A stretch of 64,000 nt of DNA. Source: Amycolatopsis iheyensis (lineage in GTDB: Bacteria; Actinomycetota; Actinomycetes; Mycobacteriales; Pseudonocardiaceae). The notes below the pieces were generated by a model, which was given only the letters and a program-made list of their open reading frames with translations, made no database searches and was not told the DNA's origin. The stretch covers positions 46,870-110,869 of the forward strand of contig NZ_JAMXQV010000035.1 in NCBI RefSeq assembly GCF_024703995.1, in the 5' to 3' direction. A program made the position numbers and the translations under genes. Of the stretch, positions 43,607 through 51,878 are shown piece after piece; within the stretch, counting starts at the first letter, position 1; each line of letters begins with the position of its first letter.

Positions 43607-44499
43607 TTCGCGCTCGCCTCGATCGTGTAGTGGCGCAGGAACAGCTCTTCCAGCGTCGGGGGCTGGCTGACCAGGCTGCGCACGCCGACCTGGGTCAGCT
43701 GCCGCAACGCTTCGTCGAGCGAGCGCGTCTCGACATCGAACCGGACGCGGTTGCCGTCGACCTTGAGGTCGTGGATGTTCTCGAGCTTCGCGAGGCCGTT
43801 CGGCGGCCCGGCCAGCTCGGCGGTGATCGACGTCCGGGTCAGGTGGCGCAGCTCGGCCAGCGTGCCGGACTCGACCGTCTTGCCGTTGCGGATGATGCTC
43901 ACCTTGTCGCACAGGGCCTCGACCTCGGCGAGGATGTGGCTGGAGAGCAGCACGGTGCGGCCCTGCTCGCGCTCCTCCTGGATGGCGTACTGGAACGTCG
44001 CCTCCATCAGCGGGTCCAGGCCGGACGTCGGCTCGTCGAGGATCAGCAGGTCGACGCGCGAAGCCAGCGCCGCGACGATGGCGACCTTCTGCCGGTTCCC
44101 CTTCGAGTACGTCCGCCCCTTCTTCTTCGGGTCGAGGTCGAACCGCTCGATGAGGTCGGCGCGGCGCTTTTCGTCGAGCCCGCCGCGCAGGCGGCCGAGC
44201 AGGTCGATCACCTCGCCGCCGGAGAGGTTGGGCCAGAGGTTGACATCGCCGGGCACGTAGGCCAGGCGGCGGTGCAGGCTCGCGGCGTCCTTCCAGGGGT
44301 CGCCGCCGAGCAGCCGGACGTCCCCCGAGTCCGCGTGGAGCAAGCCGAGCAGGACCCGGACGGTGGTGGACTTCCCGGCGCCGTTCGGGCCCAGGAAACC
44401 GTGTACTTCCCCAGTAGGTACCTGCAGATCGAGGCCGTCCAAGGCCTTGGTCCGGCCGAACGACTTGTGGAGGCCGGAGATCGCGATGGCGTTTTCCAT
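43603..44499 (-). CDS. ABC exporter ATP-binding protein
   Basis: A 298-residue nucleotide-binding subunit. Walker A is GPNGAGKSTT; the signature reads YSKGNRQKVAI in place of LSGGQ, a form common in this drug-exporter subgroup. Walker B is LLILDEPTSGLDP, the H-loop SSHIL. A C-terminal accessory segment of about 80 residues ends PPTLEELFLRHY. Divergent from a MarR/GbsR-like gene with a perfect palindrome between, so the exporter is probably under that regulator. Confidence 0.92.
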   Translation of the reverse strand: MENAIAISGLHKSFGRTKALDGLDLQVPTGEVHGFLGPNGAGKSTTVRVLLGLLHADSGDVRLLGGDPWKDAASLHRRLAYVPGDVNLWPNLSGGEVIDLLGRLRGGLDEKRRADLIERFDLDPKKKGRTYSKGNRQKVAIVAALASRVDLLILDEPTSGLDPLMEATFQYAIQEEREQGRTVLLSSHILAEVEALCDKVSIIRNGKTVESGTLAELRHLTRTSITAELAGPPNGLAKLENIHDLKVDGNRVRFDVETRSLDEALRQLTQVGVRSLVSQPPTLEELFLRHYTIEASAK

Positions 44500-44519
44500 G
44501 CTTCGGAAGCTACACTGGT

Positions 44520-44535
44520 TTCACAAAGTTGTGAA
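44520..44535. promoter_or_regulatory. Operator between ABC exporter and MarR/GbsR gene
   Basis: TTCACAA-AG-TTGTGAA is a perfect 7-bp-arm inverted repeat, 21 bp upstream of the ATPase start and 58 bp upstream of the regulator start. Its placement would block both promoters. Confidence 0.6.
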
Positions 44536-44593
44536 GTTAAGAAAATGTCTAGATTGAGTGATCTTGCTGGGGGCGGTACGGGAGGATGGGTTG

Positions 44594-45082
44594 ATGACGA
44601 CGCCTGACACGAAGAGAGATGAAGACGCCGTCCGCCGGTACGTCGAGAGCCTCGCGCTCGTGCTCTCGCAGATCGGGATGCAGCGCATGTCCGCGCGGGT
44701 GTTCGCCGCGCTGATGACCACCGACGAAGGCCGCCTGACCGCGGCCGACCTCGCCTCGCAGCTGTCGGTCAGCCCCGCGGCCATCTCCGGCGCGGTGCGC
44801 TTCCTCGAGCAGATCGGCCTGGTCGCGAAGGAACGCGAGCCCGGCGAGCGCCGCGACCACTACCGCCTCTTCGACGACCTCTGGTACGCCACCTTCCTCA
44901 AGCGCGACCGCATGATCATCATGTGGCGCGACGCGGCCGAGAACGGCATCGACGCCCTCGGCGAGGACTCGCCGTCCGGCAAGCGGCTCGCCGAGATGCG
45001 CGACTTCCTGTCCTTCATGCTCGAAGAGCTCAACGGCATGTACGAGCGCTGGCACAAGATGCGCGCGGAGAAGAACGCCTAG
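44594..45082 (+). CDS. MarR/GbsR-type transcriptional regulator
   Basis: A 162-residue regulator. The winged HTH is at about residues 30-90 (MSARVFAALMTTDEGRLTAADLASQLSVSPAAISGAVRFLEQIGLVAKEREPGERRDHYRL), and the long helical C-terminal half (residues 90-160, FLKRDRMIIMWRDAAENGIDALG) is of the GbsR type. The ATG at 44594 follows GGGAGG. Divergent from the ABC exporter; probable repressor responding to the exported compound. Confidence 0.88.
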   Translation: MTTPDTKRDEDAVRRYVESLALVLSQIGMQRMSARVFAALMTTDEGRLTAADLASQLSVSPAAISGAVRFLEQIGLVAKEREPGERRDHYRLFDDLWYATFLKRDRMIIMWRDAAENGIDALGEDSPSGKRLAEMRDFLSFMLEELNGMYERWHKMRAEKNA

Positions 45083-45642
45083 AGCGCGGCGAGCAGGGTG
45101 TCCGCGAGCCGGTCGGCGAGGTCGGCCGGCTCGCGCTCGTCGAACGTCGCCAGGAACGCCTGCTGGAAGCACGCGCCCAGGAGCAGGGCCGCGGCCGCCT
45201 CGACGTCGGTGTCCGCCGCGAGCCGGCCCAGTGCGACCTCGGCCCGCAGGTAGTCTTCGACGCCCGCCAGCGGGATGCGCGGGCCGGCGCCGCCGACGCG
45301 GTCCCGGTGCGAACGCAGCAGGTCCCGCGAGGAGAACATCGAGATGGCGATCGGGAAGCTGTCGGCGTAGAAGGCCAGGGCGAGCCGGGCGACGCGGGCG
45401 AGATTGTCCCGCAGCGGCGCCTGCTCGGGGTCGGCAGTCAGCTCGGCCAGGGTCGCGCCCAGTGCCGGCAGTTCGTCGGCCAGCACGCTGAGGAACAGGT
45501 CGGTCTTGTCGCGGAAGTGCTTGTAGAGCATCGCCTCCGAGTAGCCCGCCGTCCGCGCGATGACCTTCGTCGTCGCGTGGGCGTAGCCCTGCTCGCGCAT
45601 GACCTTCGCGGCCGCGGCGACGATCTCTTCGCGGCTTCCCAT
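45079..45642 (-). CDS. TetR-family transcriptional regulator
   Basis: A 187-residue TetR protein with HTH at about residues 5-50 (REEIVAAAAKVMREQGYAHATTKVIARTAGYSEAMLYKHFRDKTDLF). The C-terminal domain is ordinary. It overlaps the MarR/GbsR gene by 4 bp convergently. Its divergent partner is the NAD(P)-binding oxidoreductase at 45727, with the twin-palindrome operator between, so that gene is the likely target. Confidence 0.9.
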   Translation of the reverse strand: MGSREEIVAAAAKVMREQGYAHATTKVIARTAGYSEAMLYKHFRDKTDLFLSVLADELPALGATLAELTADPEQAPLRDNLARVARLALAFYADSFPIAISMFSSRDLLRSHRDRVGGAGPRIPLAGVEDYLRAEVALGRLAADTDVEAAAALLLGACFQQAFLATFDEREPADLADRLADTLLAAL

Positions 45643-45670
45643 GGTGGCTCCCTGAGTGCGTTCTCAGCCT

Positions 45671-45712
45671 GGTTAGTGAACACTCACCCTACCTGGTGAG
45701 TGTTCACTAACC
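45671..45712. promoter_or_regulatory. TetR operator, 18-bp perfect inverted repeat
   Basis: GGTTAGTGAACACTCACC and its exact reverse complement flank CTACCT. Each arm itself contains a GTGA-N4-TCAC near-palindrome, so two TetR dimers may bind. The right arm ends 14 bp before the oxidoreductase ATG; the left lies 28 bp from the TetR start. Confidence 0.8.
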
Positions 45713-45726
45713 GAGGAGGAACCACC

Positions 45727-46335
45727 ATGAGGATCACCGTGCTGGGCGCGACCGGCGGGGTCGGCGGCGAGGTCGTCAAGCAGGCGCTGGAGCGCGGCTG
45801 GGACGTCACGGCGGTCGTTCGCGACCCCGCGAAGCTGACTCACCCGGCCCACGTCGTCGTCGCCGGGCTCGGCGACGGGGCGAAGCTCGCGGCCGCGATC
45901 GAGGGCCGCGACGCGGTCATCTCGGCGCTGGGCTCCCGCGACCGCGGGCCGACGACCGTGTGCGCGGACGGCGCCCGCGCGGCGCTCGACGCCGGCGCGA
46001 AACGCCTGCTGGTGGTCAGCGCCAGCGGCATGCACACCGAAGGGGACGGTTTCTTCACCCGCACCCTCGTGAAGCCGCTGCTCAACACGTTCCTCAAGCA
46101 CGGCTGGGCCGACATGCTCGCGATGGAGGACGTCGTCACGGCGTCCGGCGTGGACTGGACGGTGGTCCGCCCGCCGATGCTGCTGAACGGGCCGCGCACG
46201 GGCCAGGTCGCGAGCCGGCTCGACGGGAACGTCCGCACCTTCACCATCCGGCGCGCCGACGTCGCCGCGTTCCTGCTCGACGCCGTGGCGGAGCCCACGC
46301 TGGTCAGGGCGAAAGTCTCGATCGCGCACGGTTAG
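45727..46335 (+). CDS. NAD(P)-binding atypical SDR oxidoreductase
   Basis: A 202-residue NAD(P)H-binding protein of the atypical short-chain dehydrogenase class (NmrA/flavin-reductase-like). ITVLGATGGVGGEVVKQAL is the glycine-rich dinucleotide loop; VISALGSRDRGPTT and WTVVRPPML follow. No Tyr-x3-Lys pair is obvious, so it may sense or bind nucleotide or reduce quinones. The ATG at 45727 follows CCGAGGAGG. Controlled by the divergent TetR via the 45671-45712 repeat (inference). Confidence 0.85.
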   Translation: MRITVLGATGGVGGEVVKQALERGWDVTAVVRDPAKLTHPAHVVVAGLGDGAKLAAAIEGRDAVISALGSRDRGPTTVCADGARAALDAGAKRLLVVSASGMHTEGDGFFTRTLVKPLLNTFLKHGWADMLAMEDVVTASGVDWTVVRPPMLLNGPRTGQVASRLDGNVRTFTIRRADVAAFLLDAVAEPTLVRAKVSIAHG

Positions 46336-46345
46336 CTTCGAAGGC

Positions 46346-47017
46346 ATGGTGCTCCTCGCTCAAGCTGTCTACGTCAAGCGCACGACCCCGCGGCTCCCGG
46401 GCGCCGCGGGCCCGACCGAAGGGCTCGTGCCGGGCGAGGGCGAGCCCTTCCGGCTGGCTGTCCTCGGCGAGTCCACAGTGGACGGCGTCGGCGCGGCGAC
46501 CCACGAGGAGGCGCTCACCGGCTGCCTCGCCCGCGAGCTGGCCCGCGACGGCCGGGCGGTCCGCTGGCAGGCCGTCGGCCGGACCGGCGCCAACGCCCGG
46601 GTGGTCCGCGCCGAGCTGGTCCCGCTGGTCTCCCCGGCCGACCTGGTGGTGATCGCCCTCGGCGTCAACGACACCATCGAGCTGCGGAGCGCTCCGGCGT
46701 ACCGCCGCGACCTGCTGGCCCTCGTCATCGCACTGCGGCGGCGGCTCGGGCCGGTCGACGTCCTGCTGGCCGGGGTGCCGCCGATGGCCCGCTTCCCGGC
46801 GCTGCCCCGGCCGCTGCGTGACGTCCTCTCGGCGCGCTCGAGGGCTCTCGACCGGGCGGCGGCCGCCCTCGCGGAGGTCCCCGGCGTCGCGCACCTGCCG
46901 ATGGACCCGGGCCTGCTCGACCCGGCGGCGTTCGCGAGCGACCGCTTCCACCCGGGTCCGGCGGGCTACGCGCGCTGGGCGCAAACGCTTGCGGACGCAC
47001 TCTTCGTGATCAGTTAG
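46346..47017 (+). CDS. SGNH/GDSL-type hydrolase
   Basis: A 223-residue SGNH hydrolase. Block I is LAVLGESTVDGVGA, with the nucleophile Ser in GES; block III is IALGVNDTIEL (Asn); block V is DRFHPGPAGY with catalytic Asp and His. There is no signal peptide. It starts 10 bp after the oxidoreductase stop and is probably cotranscribed. It may be an esterase, deacylase or thioesterase; the substrate is unknown. Confidence 0.85.
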   Translation: MVLLAQAVYVKRTTPRLPGAAGPTEGLVPGEGEPFRLAVLGESTVDGVGAATHEEALTGCLARELARDGRAVRWQAVGRTGANARVVRAELVPLVSPADLVVIALGVNDTIELRSAPAYRRDLLALVIALRRRLGPVDVLLAGVPPMARFPALPRPLRDVLSARSRALDRAAAALAEVPGVAHLPMDPGLLDPAAFASDRFHPGPAGYARWAQTLADALFVIS

Positions 47018-47440
47018 CAGCGTTGCGTCGATCTTCGGAAAAAGTCGCGAATTCGTGTATCTGGTGGCCCCGCCACTGCGTCCTGTGGAGCAGCCAAGCA
47101 CGGAGATGGGAACGCGGCAGGGGGTGCCGAGTTCGGAAATGCGCGGCGACCGGGAGCCGAGGGGGCTACCGGACGCCGTAGGCCGGGTGCCTTTCGGGGG
47201 AGGGGTCATCCGGCGGGCCCGTTGGGGAGCGGGTCCTTGAGGGAGGGGAGTATCGGTCGGCGCGGGTCCACCCGCCCGCGTCGGCCGGTGCCTCCCCTAG
47301 TCGTCATTTGACCGGAAGCGCGACCGACGAAGTAAGTGACCTTGATGTATCCGAGATCCACCTGCACGCTCCTTCCCCCCGAAGGACCCGCGATACTGCC
47401 GAAGCCGACTCGAAGACTTTTCCGAAGAGGGGCAGATACG
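47018..47440. other. 423-bp intergenic region before ECF sigma gene
   Basis: No convincing gene. A 61-codon + frame (47055-47240) has no family resemblance or ribosome-binding site. GGCGGGCCCG/CGGGTCC-type short repeats cluster near 47210-47285, a possible weak terminator region for the SGNH gene. The last 150 bp should carry the sigma-gene promoter, but I see no clear -35/-10 pair. Confidence 0.4.
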
Positions 47441-48046
47441 GTGACCGACGTGCAAACCGCAGAGGTAGATCCTCCCTGGGAGGGCCTGACCGGCGCCGAG
47501 CTGCATGCCGCCTGCATGCACGCGGCGAGAGCGGGTGACCGCCAGGCGATGTCCCGCCTGGTGGAGGAGCTGACCCCGCTCGTCTGGCACGTCGCCAGGG
47601 CCAACGGCCTCGACCGCTCGGTCGCCGAGGACGTGGTCCAGACCGTGTGGCTCGCCCTCTTCAGCCAGCTCGAGAAGCTCCGCGACCCCAAGGCGCTCGC
47701 GGCCTGGCTCATCACGACGACGCGCCGCGAAGCCACGCACCCGTTCGGCCGCCGGGTGCAACCGGTTCCGCTGAGCGACGAAGTCGCCGAAGCCATGCCG
47801 AGCACCCAACCGGCACCCGAAGACGAAGCCGTCCGCGCCGACCGCGACCGCCGGGTCTGGCGCGCCTTCGTCCGGCTGCCCCACCGCTGTCAGGAACTGC
47901 TCCGGCTGACCGTCCTCGCGGGCCGCGCGGAGTACCAGCTCGTCGCCGAGGCGCTGCGCATGCCACGCGGCAGCGTCGGCCCGACCAGGGGGCGCTGCCT
48001 CGACCAGATGCGCGATCTCCTCGCCAGTGAAGGGGGAAGCCGATGA
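47441..48046 (+). CDS. ECF-type RNA polymerase sigma factor
   Basis: A 201-residue sigma factor. Region 2 is LVEELTPLVWHVARANGLDRSVAEDVVQTVWLALFSQLEKLRDPKALAAWLITTTRREA; region 4 is LRLTVLAGRAEYQLVAEALRMPRGSVGPTRGRCLDQMRDLL, where the HTH reads PRGSVGPTRGR. This form is common in actinobacterial ECF genes linked to carboxypeptidase-regulatory-like partners and CHAT proteins. I start at GTG 47441 behind GAAGAGGGG; in-frame ATG 47336 lies in non-coding-looking sequence. It overlaps the next gene by 4 bp. Confidence 0.88.
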   Translation: MTDVQTAEVDPPWEGLTGAELHAACMHAARAGDRQAMSRLVEELTPLVWHVARANGLDRSVAEDVVQTVWLALFSQLEKLRDPKALAAWLITTTRREATHPFGRRVQPVPLSDEVAEAMPSTQPAPEDEAVRADRDRRVWRAFVRLPHRCQELLRLTVLAGRAEYQLVAEALRMPRGSVGPTRGRCLDQMRDLLASEGGSR

Positions 48047-48516
48047 ACGACCTCGGAGCGCCGGGCGAGGCCTATTCCGACGACATGATCCTGGCCGACG
48101 TCGGCCGATTCCTCGATGAGCTGGACCCGCCACCGGACGACCTGGTGCAGCGGGTCCAGTTCGCGCTCGCCCTCGAAGACCTCGACGTCGAGGTCGCCCG
48201 CTGGGAGCGCCTCGACAACCTGGCCGGCGTGCGCGGCGGCGGCACCGGCACGATCACCTTCACCGTCAGCGACCTGACCGTGATGATCAACCTGACCAAG
48301 ATCGGCAAGCTGCACCGCATCGACGGCTGGCTGGTCCCGGCGGGCCAGTACGGCGTCGAGGTGCGGGTGGCCGAGCACGGCACGTCGTCCACGACGGCCG
48401 ACGAAGGCGGCCGGTTCGTGCTGGACAACGTGCCGCGCGGGACCACGCAGATCCTCGTGCACCTCGGCGACGTCTCGTGCCGCCGGACCGTGGTGACGCC
48501 GACGGTCGTGCTCTAG
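48043..48516 (+). CDS. ECF sigma partner protein with beta-sandwich domain
   Basis: A 157-residue cytoplasmic protein cotranslated with the ECF gene (4-bp overlap). The first half is helical (MILADVGRFLDELDPPPDDLVQRVQFALALEDLDVEVARWERL), the second beta-rich (RIDGWLVPAGQYGVEVRVAE, STTADEGGRFVLDNVPRG), like a carboxypeptidase-regulatory domain. No zinc HxxxCxxC anti-sigma motif is present and no membrane segment. It may be an unusual sigma regulator. In other actinomycetes a CHAT/TPR gene follows; here the next gene is convergent. Confidence 0.75.
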   Translation: MNDLGAPGEAYSDDMILADVGRFLDELDPPPDDLVQRVQFALALEDLDVEVARWERLDNLAGVRGGGTGTITFTVSDLTVMINLTKIGKLHRIDGWLVPAGQYGVEVRVAEHGTSSTTADEGGRFVLDNVPRGTTQILVHLGDVSCRRTVVTPTVVL

Positions 48517-49277
48517 CCCAGGAAGTCGGCGAGGGGGACGGGTGTGAGTCCGTCCTTCTTCGCCTGCTCGACGAACGCCGTGTAGTCCTCCTTGAACGTC
48601 TTGCGGAAGTGCATCAGCACGACGTCGCCGGCCTTGAGCTTGTCGCCGGCCTGGAACTGGACGTGCCCGTCGTTGACCGCGGCCGTCCACAGCACCGCGG
48701 CGCGCATCCCGCACGCGGCGGCCGCGCGCAGCGTGTTCTGGTCGTAGTTGCCGAACGGCGGCCGGAACAGCGACGGCCGCACCCCCAGCTCGCGGGCGAA
48801 GTCGTCGGCGTCGTCGCAGATCTCCTTGCGCTGGAACTCGTACGGCTTGCCCTTGAGGTTCGGGTGGTCGACGGTGTGGTCGCCGAGCGTCGCGCCGGTG
48901 GCGTCGAGGATCTGCTTGAAGTAGGCCTCGTGGCCCTTCACGTACTTCTGGTTCAGGAACAGCACCGGGTGCGTCCCGTTCTGCTGCATCAGCTTCAGCG
49001 CGTCCGGGTCCTTGACCGCGCCGTCGTCCATGGTCAGGAAGACGTACGGCTTGTCGGTGGTGATCCGCTTGACCACCGGGACCTGGCCGTTCGCGATCGC
49101 CGGCGCCTTCTGCTGGACCGTCCCGAACGGGTACGGCGCCGACGTCGTCGTCCCGGGGCCGCCCCCGGGCGCCGGGTTCGGCTGGCTCGTGCCGAACTCA
49201 CGCTGGTCCGGCTCGTTCGCCGAACACGCTGTCAACGCCAGTGCCGCCGCGACGACGACCGCTGCCACGCGCTTCAT
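48513..49277 (-). CDS. Polysaccharide deacetylase lipoprotein
   Basis: A 254-residue NodB-family deacetylase with a lipoprotein signal (VAAALALTACS, lipobox Cys18) and a Pro/Gly/Thr linker. The NodB domain begins near residue 75: TMDDGAVKDP holds the metal Asp pair, DHTVDHPNL the metal His residues, SLFRPPFGNYDQNT the catalytic Arg/Pro motif, and VVLMHFR the final His. In place of TFDDG the first motif has TMDDG. It probably removes acetyl groups from peptidoglycan or chitooligosaccharides on the cell surface. It overlaps the ECF partner gene convergently by 4 bp. Confidence 0.88.
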   Translation of the reverse strand: MKRVAAVVVAAALALTACSANEPDQREFGTSQPNPAPGGGPGTTTSAPYPFGTVQQKAPAIANGQVPVVKRITTDKPYVFLTMDDGAVKDPDALKLMQQNGTHPVLFLNQKYVKGHEAYFKQILDATGATLGDHTVDHPNLKGKPYEFQRKEICDDADDFARELGVRPSLFRPPFGNYDQNTLRAAAACGMRAAVLWTAAVNDGHVQFQAGDKLKAGDVVLMHFRKTFKEDYTAFVEQAKKDGLTPVPLADFLG

Positions 49278-49368
49278 CCGCGCCCCTCTCGGTATTACCC
49301 GATCGGGTGACGTTGCGGGGGTGGGTGAAGTTGCGTCGGCTGATCTTGTGTGGCCGGGGCCACCCAGG

Positions 49369-49818
49369 TCAGCGCCCGGTTTCAGCCGCCTTGACGAGCT
49401 TACCCGAGAACAGCCTGATCACCCGTTCGAGGAGCGCGGCGAGGGCTGGGCCGCTCCCGCGGACCGGCTCGGTGAACGACCCGGTCCAGCGCAGGTGCGT
49501 GCCGCCGCCGTCGGTGGGCGTCACGACGACCTCGGCGCGGTAGTCCTTGATCGGGTTGGCGCCGAAGAACGTGTAGACGTGCCGGCGGCCGGGCTCGTAC
49601 TCGACCGTCTCCTCGCGGATCAGCACCGGCCAGAGGCCGACCTCGCGGACGGCGCCGACGCCGGCCGGCTCGTCGGCGCCCTGGCGCTTCCAGCGGGCCT
49701 GGACGATGAGTGGCTTTCCCCACTCCGCCCAGCGCGGACCGTCGGCTTCGCGCTCGAGCAGTGCCTCCGGTGACGCACTGCTCGTGCGGTTGACCTCGAA
49801 GGAGAACTTGCGGCCCAC
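49369..49818 (-). CDS. SRPBCC-fold protein
   Basis: A 149-residue START/SRPBCC (polyketide-cyclase-like) protein: FSFEVNRTSSASPEALLEREADGPRWAEWGKPLIVQARW at the N-terminus and a C-terminal helix (ALAALLERVIRLFSGKLVKAAE). The single hydrophobic ligand cavity binds lipids or aromatics in relatives. The mycobacterial Rv0910 'toxin' has this fold and is paired with an MT0933-type antitoxin; a gene for such a small protein lies 2 kb away at 51879. Start ATG 49818. Function open. Confidence 0.78.
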   Translation of the reverse strand: MGRKFSFEVNRTSSASPEALLEREADGPRWAEWGKPLIVQARWKRQGADEPAGVGAVREVGLWPVLIREETVEYEPGRRHVYTFFGANPIKDYRAEVVVTPTDGGGTHLRWTGSFTEPVRGSGPALAALLERVIRLFSGKLVKAAETGR

Positions 49819-49886
49819 CGGAACCTCCCACGTTGTTGACAGATTGATAATTAAGCGTCTCGCGGAGCGTAGGTCAAGATGGGGGC

Positions 49887-51854
49887 GTGAGCACGCCGCG
49901 TCCCGACATCGCCGCGCCGCACTGGCTGACCCAGCTCCTGCGCAGCAAGCCGGTCCCGGTGCCGTGGAACATGGTCGCCCGGGCCGTCATCGCGCTGGCC
50001 GTGCCGCTCGCGGTGGCGTACGCGGCGGGCGACATCGCCGTCGGCGCGCTGATCTCGACCGGCGCGCTGCCCGCCGTGCTGTCCGAGTCCGCCGGGCCCT
50101 ACCGCTACCGCGCGCGCCGCCTCGGCGGGGCGACGCTGGCCGCGACGGCGGGGTACGTCGTCGGGCTGCTGACCGGCGGCACGCCCGCGTTGTCGGTGCC
50201 CGCGGTGATCCTGGTCGCGGCGGTGTCCGCGCTGATCAGCGCGGCCGGCAGCAACGCCTCGGTGGCCGGGCTGCAGATGTTCGTCTTCGCCGTGCTCGGC
50301 ACCGGCCAGCACGCGACCGGCGTGCGCGTCGAGGTCCTGCTCGGCTTCTTCTGCATCGGCGCGATCTGGAGCCTTCTGGTAGCGCTCGCCAGCTGGACGT
50401 TCCGGGCGACCAGCCCCGAACGCTCCGCCGTCGCGCACGTCTACGTCGAGCTGGCCGCGATGCTCTCGGCGACCGACGAAGCCGTCTCACGGGTGGCCCG
50501 CCACCGGCTGACCACGGCCATGAACACCGCCTACGACCAGCTGCTCACCGCCCGCTCGTGGCTGTCCGGCCGCGACGCCGCCTACCGCCAGCTGCTCAAC
50601 CTGCTTTCCGCGACGACACCCGCGGTCGAGGCGTCGGTGGCGATGGTCAACGCCGGGCGCCGCACGCCACCCGAGGTCATCGACCACTTCGTCGCGCTGT
50701 CGGCCACCGTCCTGGCCAGCCAGCCGCTGCCGGAGCCGCCGCCGATGCCGGACGAAAACGCCGACCCGGTGCTGACCGCGTTGTACGCGGGCCTGGTCCG
50801 GATCGGCAAGGGCGACGACCGCAAGCGCCGCGAGCCGACGCCGTGGTTCAAGCGGCTGCGCACCTGGGCCGGCTCGCTGGCTTCCGGCCCGCTGACCTGG
50901 ATCGCCGCGCTGCGGCTGACGTTGTGCGTGGCGATCGCCGAGGTCGTCGGGCTGCTGGTGCCGTTCGAGCGGTCCTACTGGATCACCCTCACCGTCGGCA
51001 TCGTGCTCAAGCCCGACTTCGGCTCGGTCTTCGGACGCGCGGTGCTGCGCGGGATCGGCACGGTCGTCGGTGTCGGCGTGGGCGCCGTCGTGCTCGGCGT
51101 CGGCGGGCACGGCTGGGTGCTCGTCGCCCTGATCACGATCTTCGCCGGCGGCGTCGCGGTGGGGAAGGTCCGCAACTACGGCATCCTCAGCGCGTTCGTG
51201 ACGCCGTTGATCATCCTGCAGATGGACCTGGCGAACACCGGCAGCTGGAACGTCGTGGTGGCGCGGCTGGTCGACACCGTCCTGGGCTGTGCGATCGTGC
51301 TCGTCTTCGGCTACCTGCTCTGGCCGGGCAGCCGCCGGCCCCAGGTCGGCGGGCGGCTGGCCGACGGGCTCGACGCCGTCGCGAAGTACGTCTCGTGCGC
51401 GCTGGTCGAGGCGTCTTCCGGAGACGCGCGGCTGGCGCGGTCGCGGGCCCGCCGCGGCGCCTACCGGGCGCTGGCCGACCTGCGGACGGCGTTCCAGCAG
51501 GTCGTCGTCGAGCCGTCGGCGAACGGCCGCCAGGCGGTGGCGTGGTGGCCGGTGATCGCCGCGCAGGAACGCGTCGCGGACGCCGTCACCGAGGTCGGCG
51601 TGACGATCGGGCGCGGGGTGGCGCCGCCGGACCCGGCTGACATCGAGCTGCTCACCGCCGCACTGGACGAGCTGGCGTCGGCGATCCGCGAGCAGCGCGA
51701 GCCGCGGTCGATGCCGCTGCCGGACGGCGCGCAGCTGTCCGGGGTGGTCGACCAGCTGGGCTCGGCGTTCGACGCCGTCCGCGGCCCTGACCTGGTGGAA
51801 CGATCCCCGCTGGGGCTCGTCCGGCGGTTCCTGCCGTACCACAGGCGCACCTGA
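49887..51854 (+). CDS. FUSC-family membrane protein
   Basis: A 655-residue protein with two blocks of about five to six hydrophobic segments (residues 25-160 and 340-480) and cytoplasmic domains after each, the FUSC/aromatic-acid-exporter (AaeB/YccS) architecture. TFRATSPERSAVAHVYVELAAMLSATDEA starts the first soluble domain; KPDFGSVFGRAVLRGIGTVVGVGVGA is the conserved FUSC segment in the second block. Start GTG 49887. Divergent from the SRPBCC gene by 68 bp. Likely exporter of aromatic or lipophilic acids; substrate unknown. Confidence 0.85.
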   Translation: MSTPRPDIAAPHWLTQLLRSKPVPVPWNMVARAVIALAVPLAVAYAAGDIAVGALISTGALPAVLSESAGPYRYRARRLGGATLAATAGYVVGLLTGGTPALSVPAVILVAAVSALISAAGSNASVAGLQMFVFAVLGTGQHATGVRVEVLLGFFCIGAIWSLLVALASWTFRATSPERSAVAHVYVELAAMLSATDEAVSRVARHRLTTAMNTAYDQLLTARSWLSGRDAAYRQLLNLLSATTPAVEASVAMVNAGRRTPPEVIDHFVALSATVLASQPLPEPPPMPDENADPVLTALYAGLVRIGKGDDRKRREPTPWFKRLRTWAGSLASGPLTWIAALRLTLCVAIAEVVGLLVPFERSYWITLTVGIVLKPDFGSVFGRAVLRGIGTVVGVGVGAVVLGVGGHGWVLVALITIFAGGVAVGKVRNYGILSAFVTPLIILQMDLANTGSWNVVVARLVDTVLGCAIVLVFGYLLWPGSRRPQVGGRLADGLDAVAKYVSCALVEASSGDARLARSRARRGAYRALADLRTAFQQVVVEPSANGRQAVAWWPVIAAQERVADAVTEVGVTIGRGVAPPDPADIELLTAALDELASAIREQREPRSMPLPDGAQLSGVVDQLGSAFDAVRGPDLVERSPLGLVRRFLPYHRRT

Positions 51855-51878
51855 CGCGCGTGCTGTTCAATTACCGGC

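Noticed and set aside
41969..44499. ABC exporter as part of an antibiotic biosynthetic cluster
   Set aside because: No PKS, NRPS, terpene or RiPP gene in the window; neighbours are regulators and unrelated enzymes.
47055..47240. 61-codon frame between SGNH and ECF genes
   Set aside because: No ribosome-binding site, no hydrophobic or domain pattern, low-complexity Arg/Gly/Pro composition.
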